Positions 35,528 through 44,244 of a DNA stretch of 64,000 bases are shown here, one piece after another (positions within the stretch are counted from its first letter, which is position 1; each line of letters begins with the position of its first letter). The DNA is taken from contig NZ_JAVAMB010000018.1 of assembly GCF_030730925.1 (NCBI RefSeq), forward strand, positions 1 through 64,000, given 5' to 3'. The DNA comes from Flavobacterium sp. DG2-3 (lineage in GTDB: Bacteria > Bacteroidota > Bacteroidia > Flavobacteriales > Flavobacteriaceae). Below the pieces are notes generated by a model. It had not been told where the DNA came from. It did not search any database and was given only the letters and a program-made list of their open reading frames with translations. The position numbers were made by a program, and so were the translations under genes.

Positions 35528-37978
35528 ATGAAAATAATTTTTAATACCAAAGCTTACTTTTTAGTGCTGCTTTTAAGTTCATTGCAAATGATGGCACAGC
35601 AGGATTTTGGGAAAGTAGCTGGAAAAATTTCGTTAAGCGGTAATACTGCTGCCGAGAATATCTCAGTGACGTTGAAAGGAACCAAATATTCTGACGTTAC
35701 TACAGTTTCAGGACAATATGAAATTACAAGAGTAAAACCAGGAACTTATACAATTGTGGTTCGTGCAGTTGGTATTGCACCAATAGAAGATAAAGTTGTT
35801 GTAACAGCAAAACAGACTACAACTAAGAATTTTTCATTAAACGAAAGTCAGGAAGATCTTCAAGAAGTTGTCATTACAAAAAATAAATACAAGCAAGACA
35901 AGCCTTCCATGTCTTTACGTTTGCAGACACCAGTACTTGAGATTCCACAAAACATTCAAATTGTAAGTGCTCAAACTTTAAAAGACCAGCAGATTACAAG
36001 TATGAGTGATGGTGTAATCCGTAACGTGAGTGGTGCTGTACGTTTGGAGCACTGGGGAGATTTGTATACTAATATTACAATGAGAGGCTCTCAAATTCAG
36101 GCTTTTAGAAACGGATTTAATGTTGTTTCTTCTTTCTGGGGACCTTTAACAGAAGATATGAGTTTTGTAGATCACATCGAATTTGTAAAAGGACCAGCTG
36201 GATTTATGCTTTCAAGCGGTGACCCAGCGGGATTATACAATGTGGTGACTAAAAAACCAACGGGAGTTACAAAAGGAGAAGTTAGTGCTTTGGTAGGAAG
36301 CTACGATTTCTACAGAGTAAGTATAGACCTTGACGGAAAATTAGATAAAAAAGGAAAATTATTATACAGATTTAACGGAGCGGCTCAGAAAAAAGGTGCT
36401 GTACGTCCGTTTGAACACAATGACCGTTATGTAATTGCTCCAGTAATTTCATATCAGTTTGATGACAAAACAAAATTAACATTTGAGTACAATTTCCAAT
36501 ATGCAAATATGACTGAAGTTGGTTCTTACTATGTTTTTGGACCTGAAGCGGGCGGATATGCTACATTGCCACGCAGTTTTACAATGACAGCTCCTGGATT
36601 GCCAGATACTAATATTCAGGATCATAGCGGTTACTTGCAATTTGAACATAAGTTCGATGATAACTGGAAATTGACTGCACAAACTTCTTATTTCAAATAT
36701 ATTCAGCAAGGGTACAGCTCTTGGCCTGGGGTTGTAGGTCCAGGGCCTGCTGACAGAGATTTTGATGGTGTTCCTGAAGGAAATCTTGCTTATGGAGAAA
36801 TCATTAGAAACGTTGGAATCTGGGATGCTGAAAGTAATATGTATTTAGGACAGATTTTCGTAAACGGAAAATTCAATACAGGATCTGTAAGCCACAAATT
36901 ATTAGGAGGAGTAGATTTAGGAAGCAAAGATTATGCTGCAGATTGGGGACAATCTCATGATTTAGATACTGTTGACAATCCTTTTAACGTATACAATCCA
37001 AATTACGGAACGCCTTCAAACGGTTTCCCACAATTTGATCATACAACGCCGCTTTCTATTAGAGCAAAAAATGCAGGAGGTTTAATGAGTTCAGAATATG
37101 CAGCTGGATATATTCAGGATGAATTAGGTTTCTTCGAAAACAAATTGAGATTAACTCTTGCTGCTCGTTACACTTGGTTGAGCCAAGCAAGCTGGGGTGG
37201 AGATCCAATCTCAGACAGCCATGTTACGCCTCGTGTTGGTTTAAGTTTCTCTATTAACGAAAGCACAGCAATTTACGGATTGTACGATCAAGCTTTTACG
37301 CCTCAAGCTGGAATTATTAAAAACGGCGATAAAGTAAAACCGCTTACTGGAAATAATGTTGAATTTGGTATTAAAAAAGACTGGTTTGACGGATCTTGGA
37401 GTACTACTTTAGCAGCTTACAGCATTTTAAAGAAAAACGAATTAACATCTGATCCTGCAAATACTCCGGGAGAACAATATAGCGTTGTTTTGGGAGAAAA
37501 AAGAGCACAAGGAATAGAGCTTGATTTAAGAGGAAAACTTTTTGACGGAATGAATCTTATTGCTAACTACGCATTTACAGAATCTATTGTAAACAAAGTT
37601 GATCCTGCAGTATCTGCTGCAACAGGAATTAATGAAGGAGATATTGTTCCAGGATATTCTAAACATGTTGCAAATGCATGGTTAAACTATACCGTGCAGT
37701 CTGGAAAAATTAAAGGTTTTGGAGCTTCTATCGGTGGAACTTTCCTTGACGGACGCCAAACAGATACTTGGAGCGAAGGACTTCAAAGATTGCCTTCTTA
37801 CTTCAGACTTGACGGAGGTTTATCTTATGAAATTGGTAAAGTGAAAGTTACAGCAAACGTATTTAATATTTTAGACAAATACTTATACAGCGGTTCATAC
37901 TATTCTTGGTTAAGTGCTTACTACTGGCAAGCAGAACCAGGAACAAACTTCAGAGTTGGTGTATCTTACAAATTCTAA
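35528..37978 (+). CDS. TonB-dependent siderophore receptor
   Basis: 816 residues from the ATG at 35528. It has a signal peptide ending near MMAQQ, a carboxypeptidase-regulatory-like domain (about 25-110: GKVAGKISLSGNTAAENISV), a plug with GPAGFMLSSGDPAGLYNVVTKKP of the FhuE/FpvA class, and a barrel ending FRVGVSYKF. It imports a ferric siderophore or a similar chelate by TonB energy. It is monocistronic: its own promoter stands upstream and a strong terminator at 38013-38050. No Fur box was identified with confidence. Confidence 0.92.
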   Translation: MKIIFNTKAYFLVLLLSSLQMMAQQDFGKVAGKISLSGNTAAENISVTLKGTKYSDVTTVSGQYEITRVKPGTYTIVVRAVGIAPIEDKVVVTAKQTTTKNFSLNESQEDLQEVVITKNKYKQDKPSMSLRLQTPVLEIPQNIQIVSAQTLKDQQITSMSDGVIRNVSGAVRLEHWGDLYTNITMRGSQIQAFRNGFNVVSSFWGPLTEDMSFVDHIEFVKGPAGFMLSSGDPAGLYNVVTKKPTGVTKGEVSALVGSYDFYRVSIDLDGKLDKKGKLLYRFNGAAQKKGAVRPFEHNDRYVIAPVISYQFDDKTKLTFEYNFQYANMTEVGSYYVFGPEAGGYATLPRSFTMTAPGLPDTNIQDHSGYLQFEHKFDDNWKLTAQTSYFKYIQQGYSSWPGVVGPGPADRDFDGVPEGNLAYGEIIRNVGIWDAESNMYLGQIFVNGKFNTGSVSHKLLGGVDLGSKDYAADWGQSHDLDTVDNPFNVYNPNYGTPSNGFPQFDHTTPLSIRAKNAGGLMSSEYAAGYIQDELGFFENKLRLTLAARYTWLSQASWGGDPISDSHVTPRVGLSFSINESTAIYGLYDQAFTPQAGIIKNGDKVKPLTGNNVEFGIKKDWFDGSWSTTLAAYSILKKNELTSDPANTPGEQYSVVLGEKRAQGIELDLRGKLFDGMNLIANYAFTESIVNKVDPAVSAATGINEGDIVPGYSKHVANAWLNYTVQSGKIKGFGASIGGTFLDGRQTDTWSEGLQRLPSYFRLDGGLSYEIGKVKVTANVFNILDKYLYSGSYYSWLSAYYWQAEPGTNFRVGVSYKF

Positions 37979-38012
37979 TATGGTTTGTTTTCGTTGAAAA
38001 ATTACAAATCAC

Positions 38013-38050
38013 AAAAAAAAAGCATCTGTTAATTCAGGTGCTTTTTTTTT
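38013..38050 (+). terminator. Rho-independent terminator after the TonB receptor gene
   Basis: Arms AAAAGCATCTG and CAGGTGCTTTT (one G-T pair) enclose loop TTAATT, with an A-run on the left and nine Ts on the right. Confidence 0.85.
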
Positions 38051-38295
38051 GAGGTTCTAAGGTGCTGAGATTCTAAGATGCTAAGGTTTTTTCCTCTTTT
38101 TTGTCATCCCGAGGAACGAGGGATCTCCATGAGTAGCTCGGCAAAGATTGTCGATTTAGATTGTGGAGTTTCTTGTGGAGATCCCTCGTTCCTCGGGATG
38201 ACAAACTATGCGTAAAAATGCGTAAAACAAAATTGCCTGTTTATGTCAAAAAAACATATGACCTTAGCGTCTCAGTATCTTAGAACCTTTAAAAA
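38051..38295. repeat. Nested palindromic repeat element
   Basis: The outer left words GAGGTTCTAAGGTGCTGAG (38051 on) are mirrored by CTCAGTATCTTAGAACCTTT at the right (up to 38292). The inner unit 38101-38204 has arms GTCATCCCGAGGAACGAGGG and CCCTCGTTCCTCGGGATGAC. The plan is the same as at 8536-9035 and 33373-34005. It fills the gap between convergent genes. Confidence 0.8.
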
Positions 38296-38296
38296 G

Positions 38297-39319
38297 CTAT
38301 CCTTTTTTAATCAACGGAATCAATTTTGTTCCAATCAATTCAATGGCGCTCATTAATTGTTTATGAGTCAATCCAGCATTATCCATTTGGAAAGTAAAAC
38401 GGTCGACGCCACCAAGTGCTTCGCTGTGACGAAGGATTTTCTCTGCTGCACGTTCCGGGCTTCCGACAATTAAAACGCCTAAATCATCAATTAAGCCGTC
38501 AAATTTACCTTTGGTAACAGGAGGCCAGCCTCTTTCGTATCCTAATTTAGTCCATAATTCGGCATAACCTGGGTAATAATCGGCAACGGCACTTTCAGTT
38601 GAAGTTCCTACATAACCAGGCGAATGCAAACCAACTTTTAATTCGTCAGGCGAAAAACCTGCCGCTTTCCCAGCTTCACGATATAAATCGACTAAAGGTT
38701 TAAAACGATGTGTTTGCCCGCCAATAACAGCCACCATTAACGGAAGTCCAAGAGAACCTGCTCTAACAAAAGATTCTGGTGTTCCGCCGACTCCAAGCCA
38801 AATCGGCATTTTTTCCTGTAAAGCTCTCGGATAAACCGGCTGATTGTCTAAAGCTGGACGAAATTTTCCTTCCCAAGTTATGAATTCATTATCGCGAATT
38901 TGTAATAGCAATTCTAATTTTTCGCTGAAAAGCGCATCATAATCTCTAAGATTATATCCGAAAAGAGGATAAGCTTCTATTGCAGAACCACGTCCCGCTA
39001 CGATTTCGGCTCTTCCTTTAGAAATCAAATCTAAAGTTGCAAAACTCTGATAAACACGAACAGGATCTGCAGCACTCAAAACCGAAACAGCACTTGCGAG
39101 TCGGATATTTTTGGTTCTTGCCGCCGCCGCACTTAAAATAACTGCTGTAGCAGAATCTAAAAACTCTTTTTTATGATGTTCACCAATTCCGAAAACATCA
39201 AGACCAGCCTGATCTGCAAATTCAATTCGCTGCAGTAACTGCTCCATGGCATCAACACTACTCAAAGTGTTGTTATCGCCGTACATTGCCGAAGCAAAAC
39301 TGTCTATTCCTATTTCCAT
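38297..39319 (-). CDS. Luciferase-like (LLM class) flavin-dependent oxidoreductase
   Basis: 340 residues. The family pattern is clear: MEIGIDSFAS start, LQRIEFADQAGLDVFGIGEHH, then IRLASAVSVLSAADPVRVYQSFATLDLIS and GRAEIVAGRGS, and RALQEKMPIWLGVGGTPES for flavin/phosphate contact. It is an FMN-dependent oxidoreductase or monooxygenase of unknown substrate. It is a single gene; an AT-rich repeat region lies upstream. Confidence 0.88.
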   Translation of the reverse strand: MEIGIDSFASAMYGDNNTLSSVDAMEQLLQRIEFADQAGLDVFGIGEHHKKEFLDSATAVILSAAAARTKNIRLASAVSVLSAADPVRVYQSFATLDLISKGRAEIVAGRGSAIEAYPLFGYNLRDYDALFSEKLELLLQIRDNEFITWEGKFRPALDNQPVYPRALQEKMPIWLGVGGTPESFVRAGSLGLPLMVAVIGGQTHRFKPLVDLYREAGKAAGFSPDELKVGLHSPGYVGTSTESAVADYYPGYAELWTKLGYERGWPPVTKGKFDGLIDDLGVLIVGSPERAAEKILRHSEALGGVDRFTFQMDNAGLTHKQLMSAIELIGTKLIPLIKKG

Positions 39320-39823
39320 AAAATTTTCAATTTTATAAATTCCAATTTATAAATTCCAAATTCCAAAAATCTAAATTTATCTAATATATAATTATTTTTC
39401 AACACATAGAAACATAGAATTAGTGATGCTTACAAAGGCGTTTCACTTATTTGAATCCACATAGCTATGTGTTAAAATCTAGATTTTTTTTAATTTACTT
39501 TTTCGAAATTTAAATCTATGTTTCTATGTGTTAAAAATTGCAATTCGTTAATCTCAAATTCCAAATCCCAAGTTCCAAAAATCTAAAATTACCTGATATG
39601 TAATTATTTTTCAACACATAGAAACATAGAATTATTGATGTGTACAAAGGCGTTTCACTTATTTGAATGCACATAGCTATGTGTTAAAATCTAGATTTTT
39701 TAAAATTTACTCTTTCAGAAACCTAAATCTATGTTTCTATGTGTTAAAAATTGCAATTCGTTAATCTCAAATTCCAAATTCCAAATTTTCAATCTAAAAT
39801 CTAAAATCTTCAATCTAAAATCA
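39320..39823. repeat. Tandem 212-bp duplication of a nested palindromic element
   Basis: Two copies, about 39357-39568 and 39569-39780. Each has perfect 18-bp outer arms AACACATAGAAACATAGA and TCTATGTTTCTATGTGTT (39401-39418 with 39515-39532 in copy 1). An inner palindrome CACATAGCTATGTG (39458-39471) and the word AAAGGCGTTTCACTTATTTG lie inside each. AT-rich AAATTCCAAATTCCAAAAAT runs flank them. A third, diverged copy lies at 62322-62500. No gene. Confidence 0.85.
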
Positions 39824-40231
39824 CTAATGCGAGAATCCGAACGAAATACTCGTAATGATAATCATTATTACAATTAAAGTAATGCAGACATATAGATAAT
39901 CTTTCTCTAATAAAAATGAGAAAAGCGAAAGTAAAACCCTTAAAACAGGCGTTAAAAACAAGAAAATAATTCCTGTAAAAATTAGCGATTCACCGTTCCC
40001 TTGAATTGCTCCGTTGTAGATTGCGGCGATAACTTCAAATATATTTCGGTCGTTTTCTTTGAAGACAGAATAATCTTCAATCTGATTTCCGTTATGAAGC
40101 AAATAAACAATTCCGCCAAGAAAGGCTACTGATAATGAAATCCAAACGCCATAGCGAAGCAAGTTTCCGATAATGGTTTGAAAATCTTTTTCTCCAAATT
40201 TTTCTTCCTGTACCATATTAGATTTTTCCAT
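39824..40231 (-). CDS. DUF1634 family membrane protein
   Basis: 135 residues with three predicted TM segments: about 31-48 (YGVWISLSVAFLGGIVYLL), 83-103 (SLIFTGIIFLFLTPVLRVLL) and 112-132 (YVCITLIVIMIIITSISFG). The length and three-TM plan match DUF1634. It overlaps the TauE/SafE gene upstream by 14 bp, and the pair is a recurrent association. It is presumed to be an accessory subunit of that transporter. Confidence 0.85.
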   Translation of the reverse strand: MEKSNMVQEEKFGEKDFQTIIGNLLRYGVWISLSVAFLGGIVYLLHNGNQIEDYSVFKENDRNIFEVIAAIYNGAIQGNGESLIFTGIIFLFLTPVLRVLLSLFSFLLEKDYLYVCITLIVIMIIITSISFGFSH

Positions 40232-41054
40232 TTAGTCCGTTATAAATCATGTTAATTGCCAAAACAAAAATCAGGCAGGCAAAAAATATTCTCAATTTCT
40301 TCGGATTTGTTCGTACTAAAATTTTAGCTCCAGCCATTGCTCCGAACAAAACGCCAATAACAACTGGCATACAGATTCCTGGTTCGATATATCCTTTCTG
40401 AATATAAATTACAGAACTCGCCATTGCCGTAACACCCATCATGAAATTACTGGTTGTGGTAGATACTTTAAAGGGAACTCTCATAATATTATCCATTGCA
40501 ATAACTTTAAAAGCACCGGAACCAATTCCGAGCAAACCAGACATCATTCCGGCAACGCCCATCATACTAAAACCGCCAATTACATTTTTGGTTCCGTATT
40601 TTACAACTTCGCCGTCGTGTGTTGGATAAGTTCCTTCTAATTTTAATTTTTTAGCCAGCGGACTCGATTCTAAAACGATATGTTCTTCTTTTTTTCGAAG
40701 CGAATTAATAGCCGAAAAAATCAAGGTTAAACCGAATAAAACGGCGATAAAAGAAGTAGGGGCAATAGTGGAAAGTAAAGCGCCGCAAACTGCTCCGATA
40801 GTAGTAGCGATTTCGAGGAAAATTCCCATTCGCATATTGGTAATTCCTTCTTTAACATAAGCAGCGGCAGAACCTGAAGAAGTAGCGATAACAGAGACTA
40901 AAGCGGCTCCAATTGCATAATGAATATCGACACCGAGAAGAATAGTAAGAAGCGGAATAATAATGATACCGCCTCCTAAGCCTGATAATGAACCAATAAA
41001 GCCTGCTAAAAAGGCACCGAGAATCATGATCAGCGTAAAGGTAAGTATTGTCAT
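40218..41054 (-). CDS. TauE/SafE-family sulfite/organosulfur exporter-like permease
   Basis: 278 residues with about eight TM segments. The family mark GFIGSLSGLGGGIIIIPLLT is in TM1, and its internal repeat GMMSGLLGIGSGAFKVIAM stands at about residue 172. TauE/SafE proteins move anions such as sulfite or sulfoacetate, and direction varies. It is the first gene of a two-gene operon with the DUF1634 protein (14 bp overlap). Confidence 0.9.
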   Translation of the reverse strand: MTILTFTLIMILGAFLAGFIGSLSGLGGGIIIIPLLTILLGVDIHYAIGAALVSVIATSSGSAAAYVKEGITNMRMGIFLEIATTIGAVCGALLSTIAPTSFIAVLFGLTLIFSAINSLRKKEEHIVLESSPLAKKLKLEGTYPTHDGEVVKYGTKNVIGGFSMMGVAGMMSGLLGIGSGAFKVIAMDNIMRVPFKVSTTTSNFMMGVTAMASSVIYIQKGYIEPGICMPVVIGVLFGAMAGAKILVRTNPKKLRIFFACLIFVLAINMIYNGLNGKI

Positions 41055-41141
41055 TTAAGAGATGTTTTTGTAATTGCTAATTTACGAATACATATCTGTT
41101 TTGAGAAAAATTAGGGGCTTAATAAAAGCTTAAAAATTATT

Positions 41142-41272
41142 TTTAGTGGTCAGTGGTCAGTTCTTTAGTATACAGTTTATCTTGGACTCTAGAACTAGAA
41201 GCTTTGTCAAAGTTTCAAACTTTGACAAAGTTTGTATTTACTGACTACTAAAAAACTGTACACTGAACACTC
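41142..41272. repeat. TTTGTCAAAGTTT nested palindromic repeat, copy upstream of the AraC gene
   Basis: The inner palindrome CTTTGTCAAAGTTT-C-AAACTTTGACAAAG is at 41202-41230 (perfect 14-bp arms). The outer flanks AGTGGTCAGTGGTCAG and CAGTTTA at the left answer ACTGACTACT and CTGAACACT at the right. It is the same family as 42778-42921 and part of 16098-16178. Confidence 0.8.
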
Positions 41273-41282
41273 AAAAAGTGTT

Positions 41283-41290
41283 TATATTTG
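41283..41290 (+). promoter_or_regulatory. -7 promoter element of the AraC-type regulator gene
   Basis: TATATTTG matches TAnnTTTG 19 nt before the ATG at 41310. No good -33 TTTG was seen because the repeat element occupies that position. Confidence 0.4.
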
Positions 41291-41309
41291 AAAATTCAAT
41301 GGTTAAAAA

Positions 41310-42173
41310 ATGAAGAATCAAATCCTGACTTATTCCTTAACGCATCATAAGAGTTTGTTTTCTCATGCCGATCAGAAGGAATATTTCTATATTCAGACGA
41401 GTGAGCATCCTTATATAAGCGAACCGTATCGTGCAGAAAGTTATGCGATTGAGTTTCTAAGAAAAGGAAGTATAGTGATGCATACGGGACTTGAAAAGAA
41501 ATTGGTTCAAGCTCCAGCCATTATCACTTTAGCTCCGTCGGTTATTAGGAGTTTTTCTAAAAATGAAGAAGAAATTTTAATCGATATTCTATTTTTTAAA
41601 CCGCAATTCTTTCTAGAAAATCAGGCCAATGTGTTTTTTCTAGCACAATACGATTTTTTCGAAAATAGTTCTAATCATTTTTCTCAGCTTACTAAAAAAG
41701 AAGAAAGCAAGTTTGAACGCATTTTTAGTTTAATTCAAGAAGTATCAGAAAAGCAGTCTAAACATCAGTCGGCTATTTTGAGAAGTTATCTTTACATTTT
41801 AATTTATGAGATTGATGCAATCCAAAAAGAAAAAGGTTCTTCAGAATTGCAAAATCCTTTATTTGAAAAGTTTAAAGAACTTCTTTTTAAAGACTTTCTG
41901 AATTTTAGAAACGTACAGCATTATGCTGACCAATTAAACGTCAGCCGAAAATACTTGTCTGAAGTCATAAAAAAGAACAGTGGTAAAACGGCAAGTGACT
42001 GGATTAACGAAATGGTAATTTTGGAAGCCAAAGTTTTACTGCAGAATAAAAATATGTCAATCAATCAGATTAGCGATATGCTTCATTTTTCTGATCAATC
42101 TATTTTTGGAAGATTTTTCAAAAACTCAGAAGGCATTTCGCCTTTAGAATATCGAAAAAAGCAGATAGACTAA
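41310..42173 (+). CDS. AraC-family transcriptional regulator
   Basis: 287 residues. The N-terminal cupin-like sensing part (about 1-150: SHADQKEYFYIQTSEHPYIS) is followed by a C-terminal double HTH (about 190-285: FRNVQHYADQLNVSRKYLSEVI, then INQISDMLHFSDQSIFGRFF, with GISPLEYRK). The effector and targets are unknown. No divergent target gene is near enough to assign; the TauE operon starts 256 bp away in the other direction. Confidence 0.9.
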   Translation: MKNQILTYSLTHHKSLFSHADQKEYFYIQTSEHPYISEPYRAESYAIEFLRKGSIVMHTGLEKKLVQAPAIITLAPSVIRSFSKNEEEILIDILFFKPQFFLENQANVFFLAQYDFFENSSNHFSQLTKKEESKFERIFSLIQEVSEKQSKHQSAILRSYLYILIYEIDAIQKEKGSSELQNPLFEKFKELLFKDFLNFRNVQHYADQLNVSRKYLSEVIKKNSGKTASDWINEMVILEAKVLLQNKNMSINQISDMLHFSDQSIFGRFFKNSEGISPLEYRKKQID

Positions 42174-42270
42174 AACATCAACGGACATTTTGCACAAAAT
42201 TCAAGCCGTATCGCTCTTTTTTTAGATTGCGAATCTCTTCAATTTTGCTTTTTATTATTAAAGAAAAGAA

Positions 42271-42774
42271 ATGAGTAAAATTGCAAAATTTGTTGTCATT
42301 ATTAACGATAATGTCTTTTGGATGGAAGACAAAGCTGTTCAGTTTTATACCAATTTATTTGGAAAGGATTTAGGAGAAAAATATGCCGAGAAGCATTTGT
42401 CTCAAAAAGAATTGTTCAGAATTCAGAATGATTTTTCGATCGAAATTCTGATGGCATATCTCGGTGAAACTCCGCAAGCGTATTTAAAGCTGGATTCATC
42501 GAGAATACTAAATGAAAACCTTGGCGCATCAAAAGCAATCAATCTGGGTGAGATTATTTATTTTGATGAAGAAGATTTAACAGCACTTATTAAAAGAGCA
42601 GAAGAAATTGCTTTTCAGCGAAAACATGATTTAGTTTGGGTGAAAGTTTTCCCCGCAGATACTGGCTTGATCGAAAAATTACGATCATTAGATTACGAAG
42701 AATTTGACTGGACAGAAAGTGCTGAAGATCAATTTCCAGAACGAATTTATTTTCGAAAAGAAATGAAAAAGTAA
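42271..42774 (+). CDS. Small cytosolic protein, GNAT-like C terminus, function unknown
   Basis: 167 residues, no signal peptide. The C-terminal half (LIKRAEEIAFQRKHDLVWVKVFPADTGLIEKLRSLDYEEFDWTES seen in pieces) has the look of the last part of a GNAT fold, but the acetyl-CoA loop (RGxGxG) is absent. I do not recognise the N-terminal half (FVVIINDNVFWMEDKAVQFY). It follows the AraC gene by 97 bp on the same strand. Confidence 0.6.
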   Translation: MSKIAKFVVIINDNVFWMEDKAVQFYTNLFGKDLGEKYAEKHLSQKELFRIQNDFSIEILMAYLGETPQAYLKLDSSRILNENLGASKAINLGEIIYFDEEDLTALIKRAEEIAFQRKHDLVWVKVFPADTGLIEKLRSLDYEEFDWTESAEDQFPERIYFRKEMKK

Positions 42775-42777
42775 GTT

Positions 42778-42921
42778 TTTAGTAGTCAGTGGTCAGTTTT
42801 TTAGTGTTCAGTTTAATCTAAATCTAGAAGTTTTGTCAAAGTTTCAAACTTTGACAAAGCTTAGCGAACATTAACCATAAAGAATGCAACTGAACACTAA
42901 AGAACTGACCACTGGCCACTA
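42778..42921. repeat. TTTGTCAAAGTTT nested palindromic repeat between convergent genes
   Basis: The inner palindrome TTTGTCAAAGTTT-C-AAACTTTGACAAA is at 42832-42858 (perfect 13-bp arms). The outer arms AGTGGTCAG and TTTAGTGTTCAGTTTA (about 42780-42818) answer ACTGAACACTAAA and CTGACCACT (about 42889-42916). It ends 4 bp before the stop of the DoxX-like gene. Confidence 0.85.
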
Positions 42922-42924
42922 AGC

Positions 42925-43359
42925 CTATATTCTATTATCAACCGCAAAAGAGGTTTTTCCAATATTAGCAAGCAGTAAAGCAGCTGCGGCGCTTGTCCAA
43001 ACCGAATAGTCTAGAGGAGCTTTTACCGAAACAGAAACTGACATGGCAAATGCAAAAGCGCACATTAAGAATGTAGTTCCAATAGCGGCAAGACGCGTTT
43101 TAAAACCAAATAACAATAACAAGCTTAGTAAAACTTCGAAGAAAGTGGCAATTCCGCCTAGAATTTCTGCTGTGGATTTGTTTGCCCATGGATTAAGAGA
43201 TTGTGTGTAGATTACAAAATTTTCCCAATTTCCCCAAGCAACGGCGTTAGATCCCGGTGCGCCCCAAACTCCAAATCGGTCTGCTACGGCCGATAACATT
43301 GTGATTCCTAAAACTATTCTTAAAATTAAACCTGCTTCTAGTATTGTGATATTTTTCAT
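42925..43359 (-). CDS. DoxX-like membrane protein
   Basis: 144 residues with four TM segments: about 7-25 (LEAGLILRIVLGITMLSAV), 65-85 (ILGGIATFFEVLLSLLLLFGF), 90-110 (AAIGTTFLMCAFAFAMSVS) and 118-135. The family motifs are GITMLSAVADRF and TFFEVLLSLLLLFGFKTR. DoxX proteins are small quinone-type inner-membrane proteins of mixed roles. It lies 7 bp after the GNAT gene at 43367-43924, so the two are co-transcribed. Confidence 0.75.
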   Translation of the reverse strand: MKNITILEAGLILRIVLGITMLSAVADRFGVWGAPGSNAVAWGNWENFVIYTQSLNPWANKSTAEILGGIATFFEVLLSLLLLFGFKTRLAAIGTTFLMCAFAFAMSVSVSVKAPLDYSVWTSAAAALLLANIGKTSFAVDNRI

Positions 43360-43366
43360 TCTATAA

Positions 43367-43924
43367 TTAATTTTTTATTTGGAGGTGTTCGAGGTTTTTT
43401 TTGACCAAGGTTTTGTTTCCAACTACTTTAAAACCAAGTTTTAAGTAGAGTTTTTTAGCACTCGGATTGTCTTCTTCAACCAATAGTCCTAAAACCTCTT
43501 TATTTTTATGAACGTATTTATCAATTAAAAATTGCAATAATTGAGAACCAATTCCTTTTCCTTGATATTTCGGATTTACGCCCAATGAATCGATATAATA
43601 TTCTCCTTCACGCGTTTCAAATTCTGGATCGAACTCTGGATTATAATGTTTTCTCACGTATTCAATAATCGGATTTCGTAATTTCTCAATGTCTCCTCCG
43701 TTATAAATATTTACGGCGCCAATAATTTCGTTATTTTCCTCCGCAACAAAACAGTTTTCATACGAATATTGGTTGTTTTCCCTCTCAACAAAGTATTGCA
43801 GAAAATCTTTCGCGCAAGCGTAATCTTCCTTCGCAATAAATTTGTAGATGATATCTTCCATCGCCAATAATAATATAGGAGCGATATATACTGCGTCTGT
43901 TTTTTCTGCTTTTCTGATATTCAT
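43367..43924 (-). CDS. GNAT-family N-acetyltransferase
   Basis: 185 residues. The N-terminal start MNIRKAEKTDAVYIAPIL and the acetyl-CoA loop NPKYQGKGIGSQLLQFLIDKY (QGKGIG, the R/QxxGxG motif) are followed by LVEEDNPSAKKLYLKLGFKVVG, the classical GNAT C-terminal pattern. The substrate is unknown. It is the first gene of a two-gene operon with the DoxX-like gene. Confidence 0.9.
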   Translation of the reverse strand: MNIRKAEKTDAVYIAPILLLAMEDIIYKFIAKEDYACAKDFLQYFVERENNQYSYENCFVAEENNEIIGAVNIYNGGDIEKLRNPIIEYVRKHYNPEFDPEFETREGEYYIDSLGVNPKYQGKGIGSQLLQFLIDKYVHKNKEVLGLLVEEDNPSAKKLYLKLGFKVVGNKTLVKKNLEHLQIKN

Positions 43925-43956
43925 TTTGAAGTGTTTTTTAGCAAATTTACTTTAAA

Positions 43957-44135
43957 TATTTTTCACGCAGATTAAACAGATAAGAGCAGATTTAATAAAG
44001 ATTTTTTTATTCTCTCGCAGATTTGGCAGATCAAGCAGATTTTTTCTAATTGATAATCCTTTTTAATCAATCTAATCTGTGGCAAATAAAAATATTATTT
44101 AAATCTGCTCCAATCAGCAAAATCTGCGTGAAACA
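43957..44135. repeat. 'ATCTGC' family inverted repeat upstream of divergent genes
   Basis: Perfect 13-bp outer arms TTTCACGCAGATT (43961-43973) and AATCTGCGTGAAA (44121-44133) enclose further ATCTGC words. With the operator-like DNA to 44210 it fills the 320 bp gap between divergent GNAT and alcohol-dehydrogenase genes. Confidence 0.8.
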
Positions 44136-44154
44136 AAAGCATCTGCCGAATATC

Positions 44155-44210
44155 TACCAATATACACTCAATATATACCAATCAAGAGATTTTAACTACG
44201 CTTATATTTG
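44155..44210 (+). promoter_or_regulatory. Direct repeats and promoter upstream of the alcohol dehydrogenase gene
   Basis: TACCAAT occurs at 44155-44161 and again at 44176-44182, exactly 21 bp (two helical turns) apart. TATATTTG (TAnnTTTG) is at 44203-44210, 34 nt before the ATG. This arrangement suggests a regulator site just upstream of the promoter; the regulator is unknown. Confidence 0.45.
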
Positions 44211-44244
44211 TAGTATAATTTTAATTTAAACATTAAAAAAGAAA

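Noticed and set aside
39357..39780. CRISPR-like array
   Set aside because: There are only two long copies of about 212 bp with no short regular spacers, and the copies match along their whole length. It is a tandem duplication, not an array.
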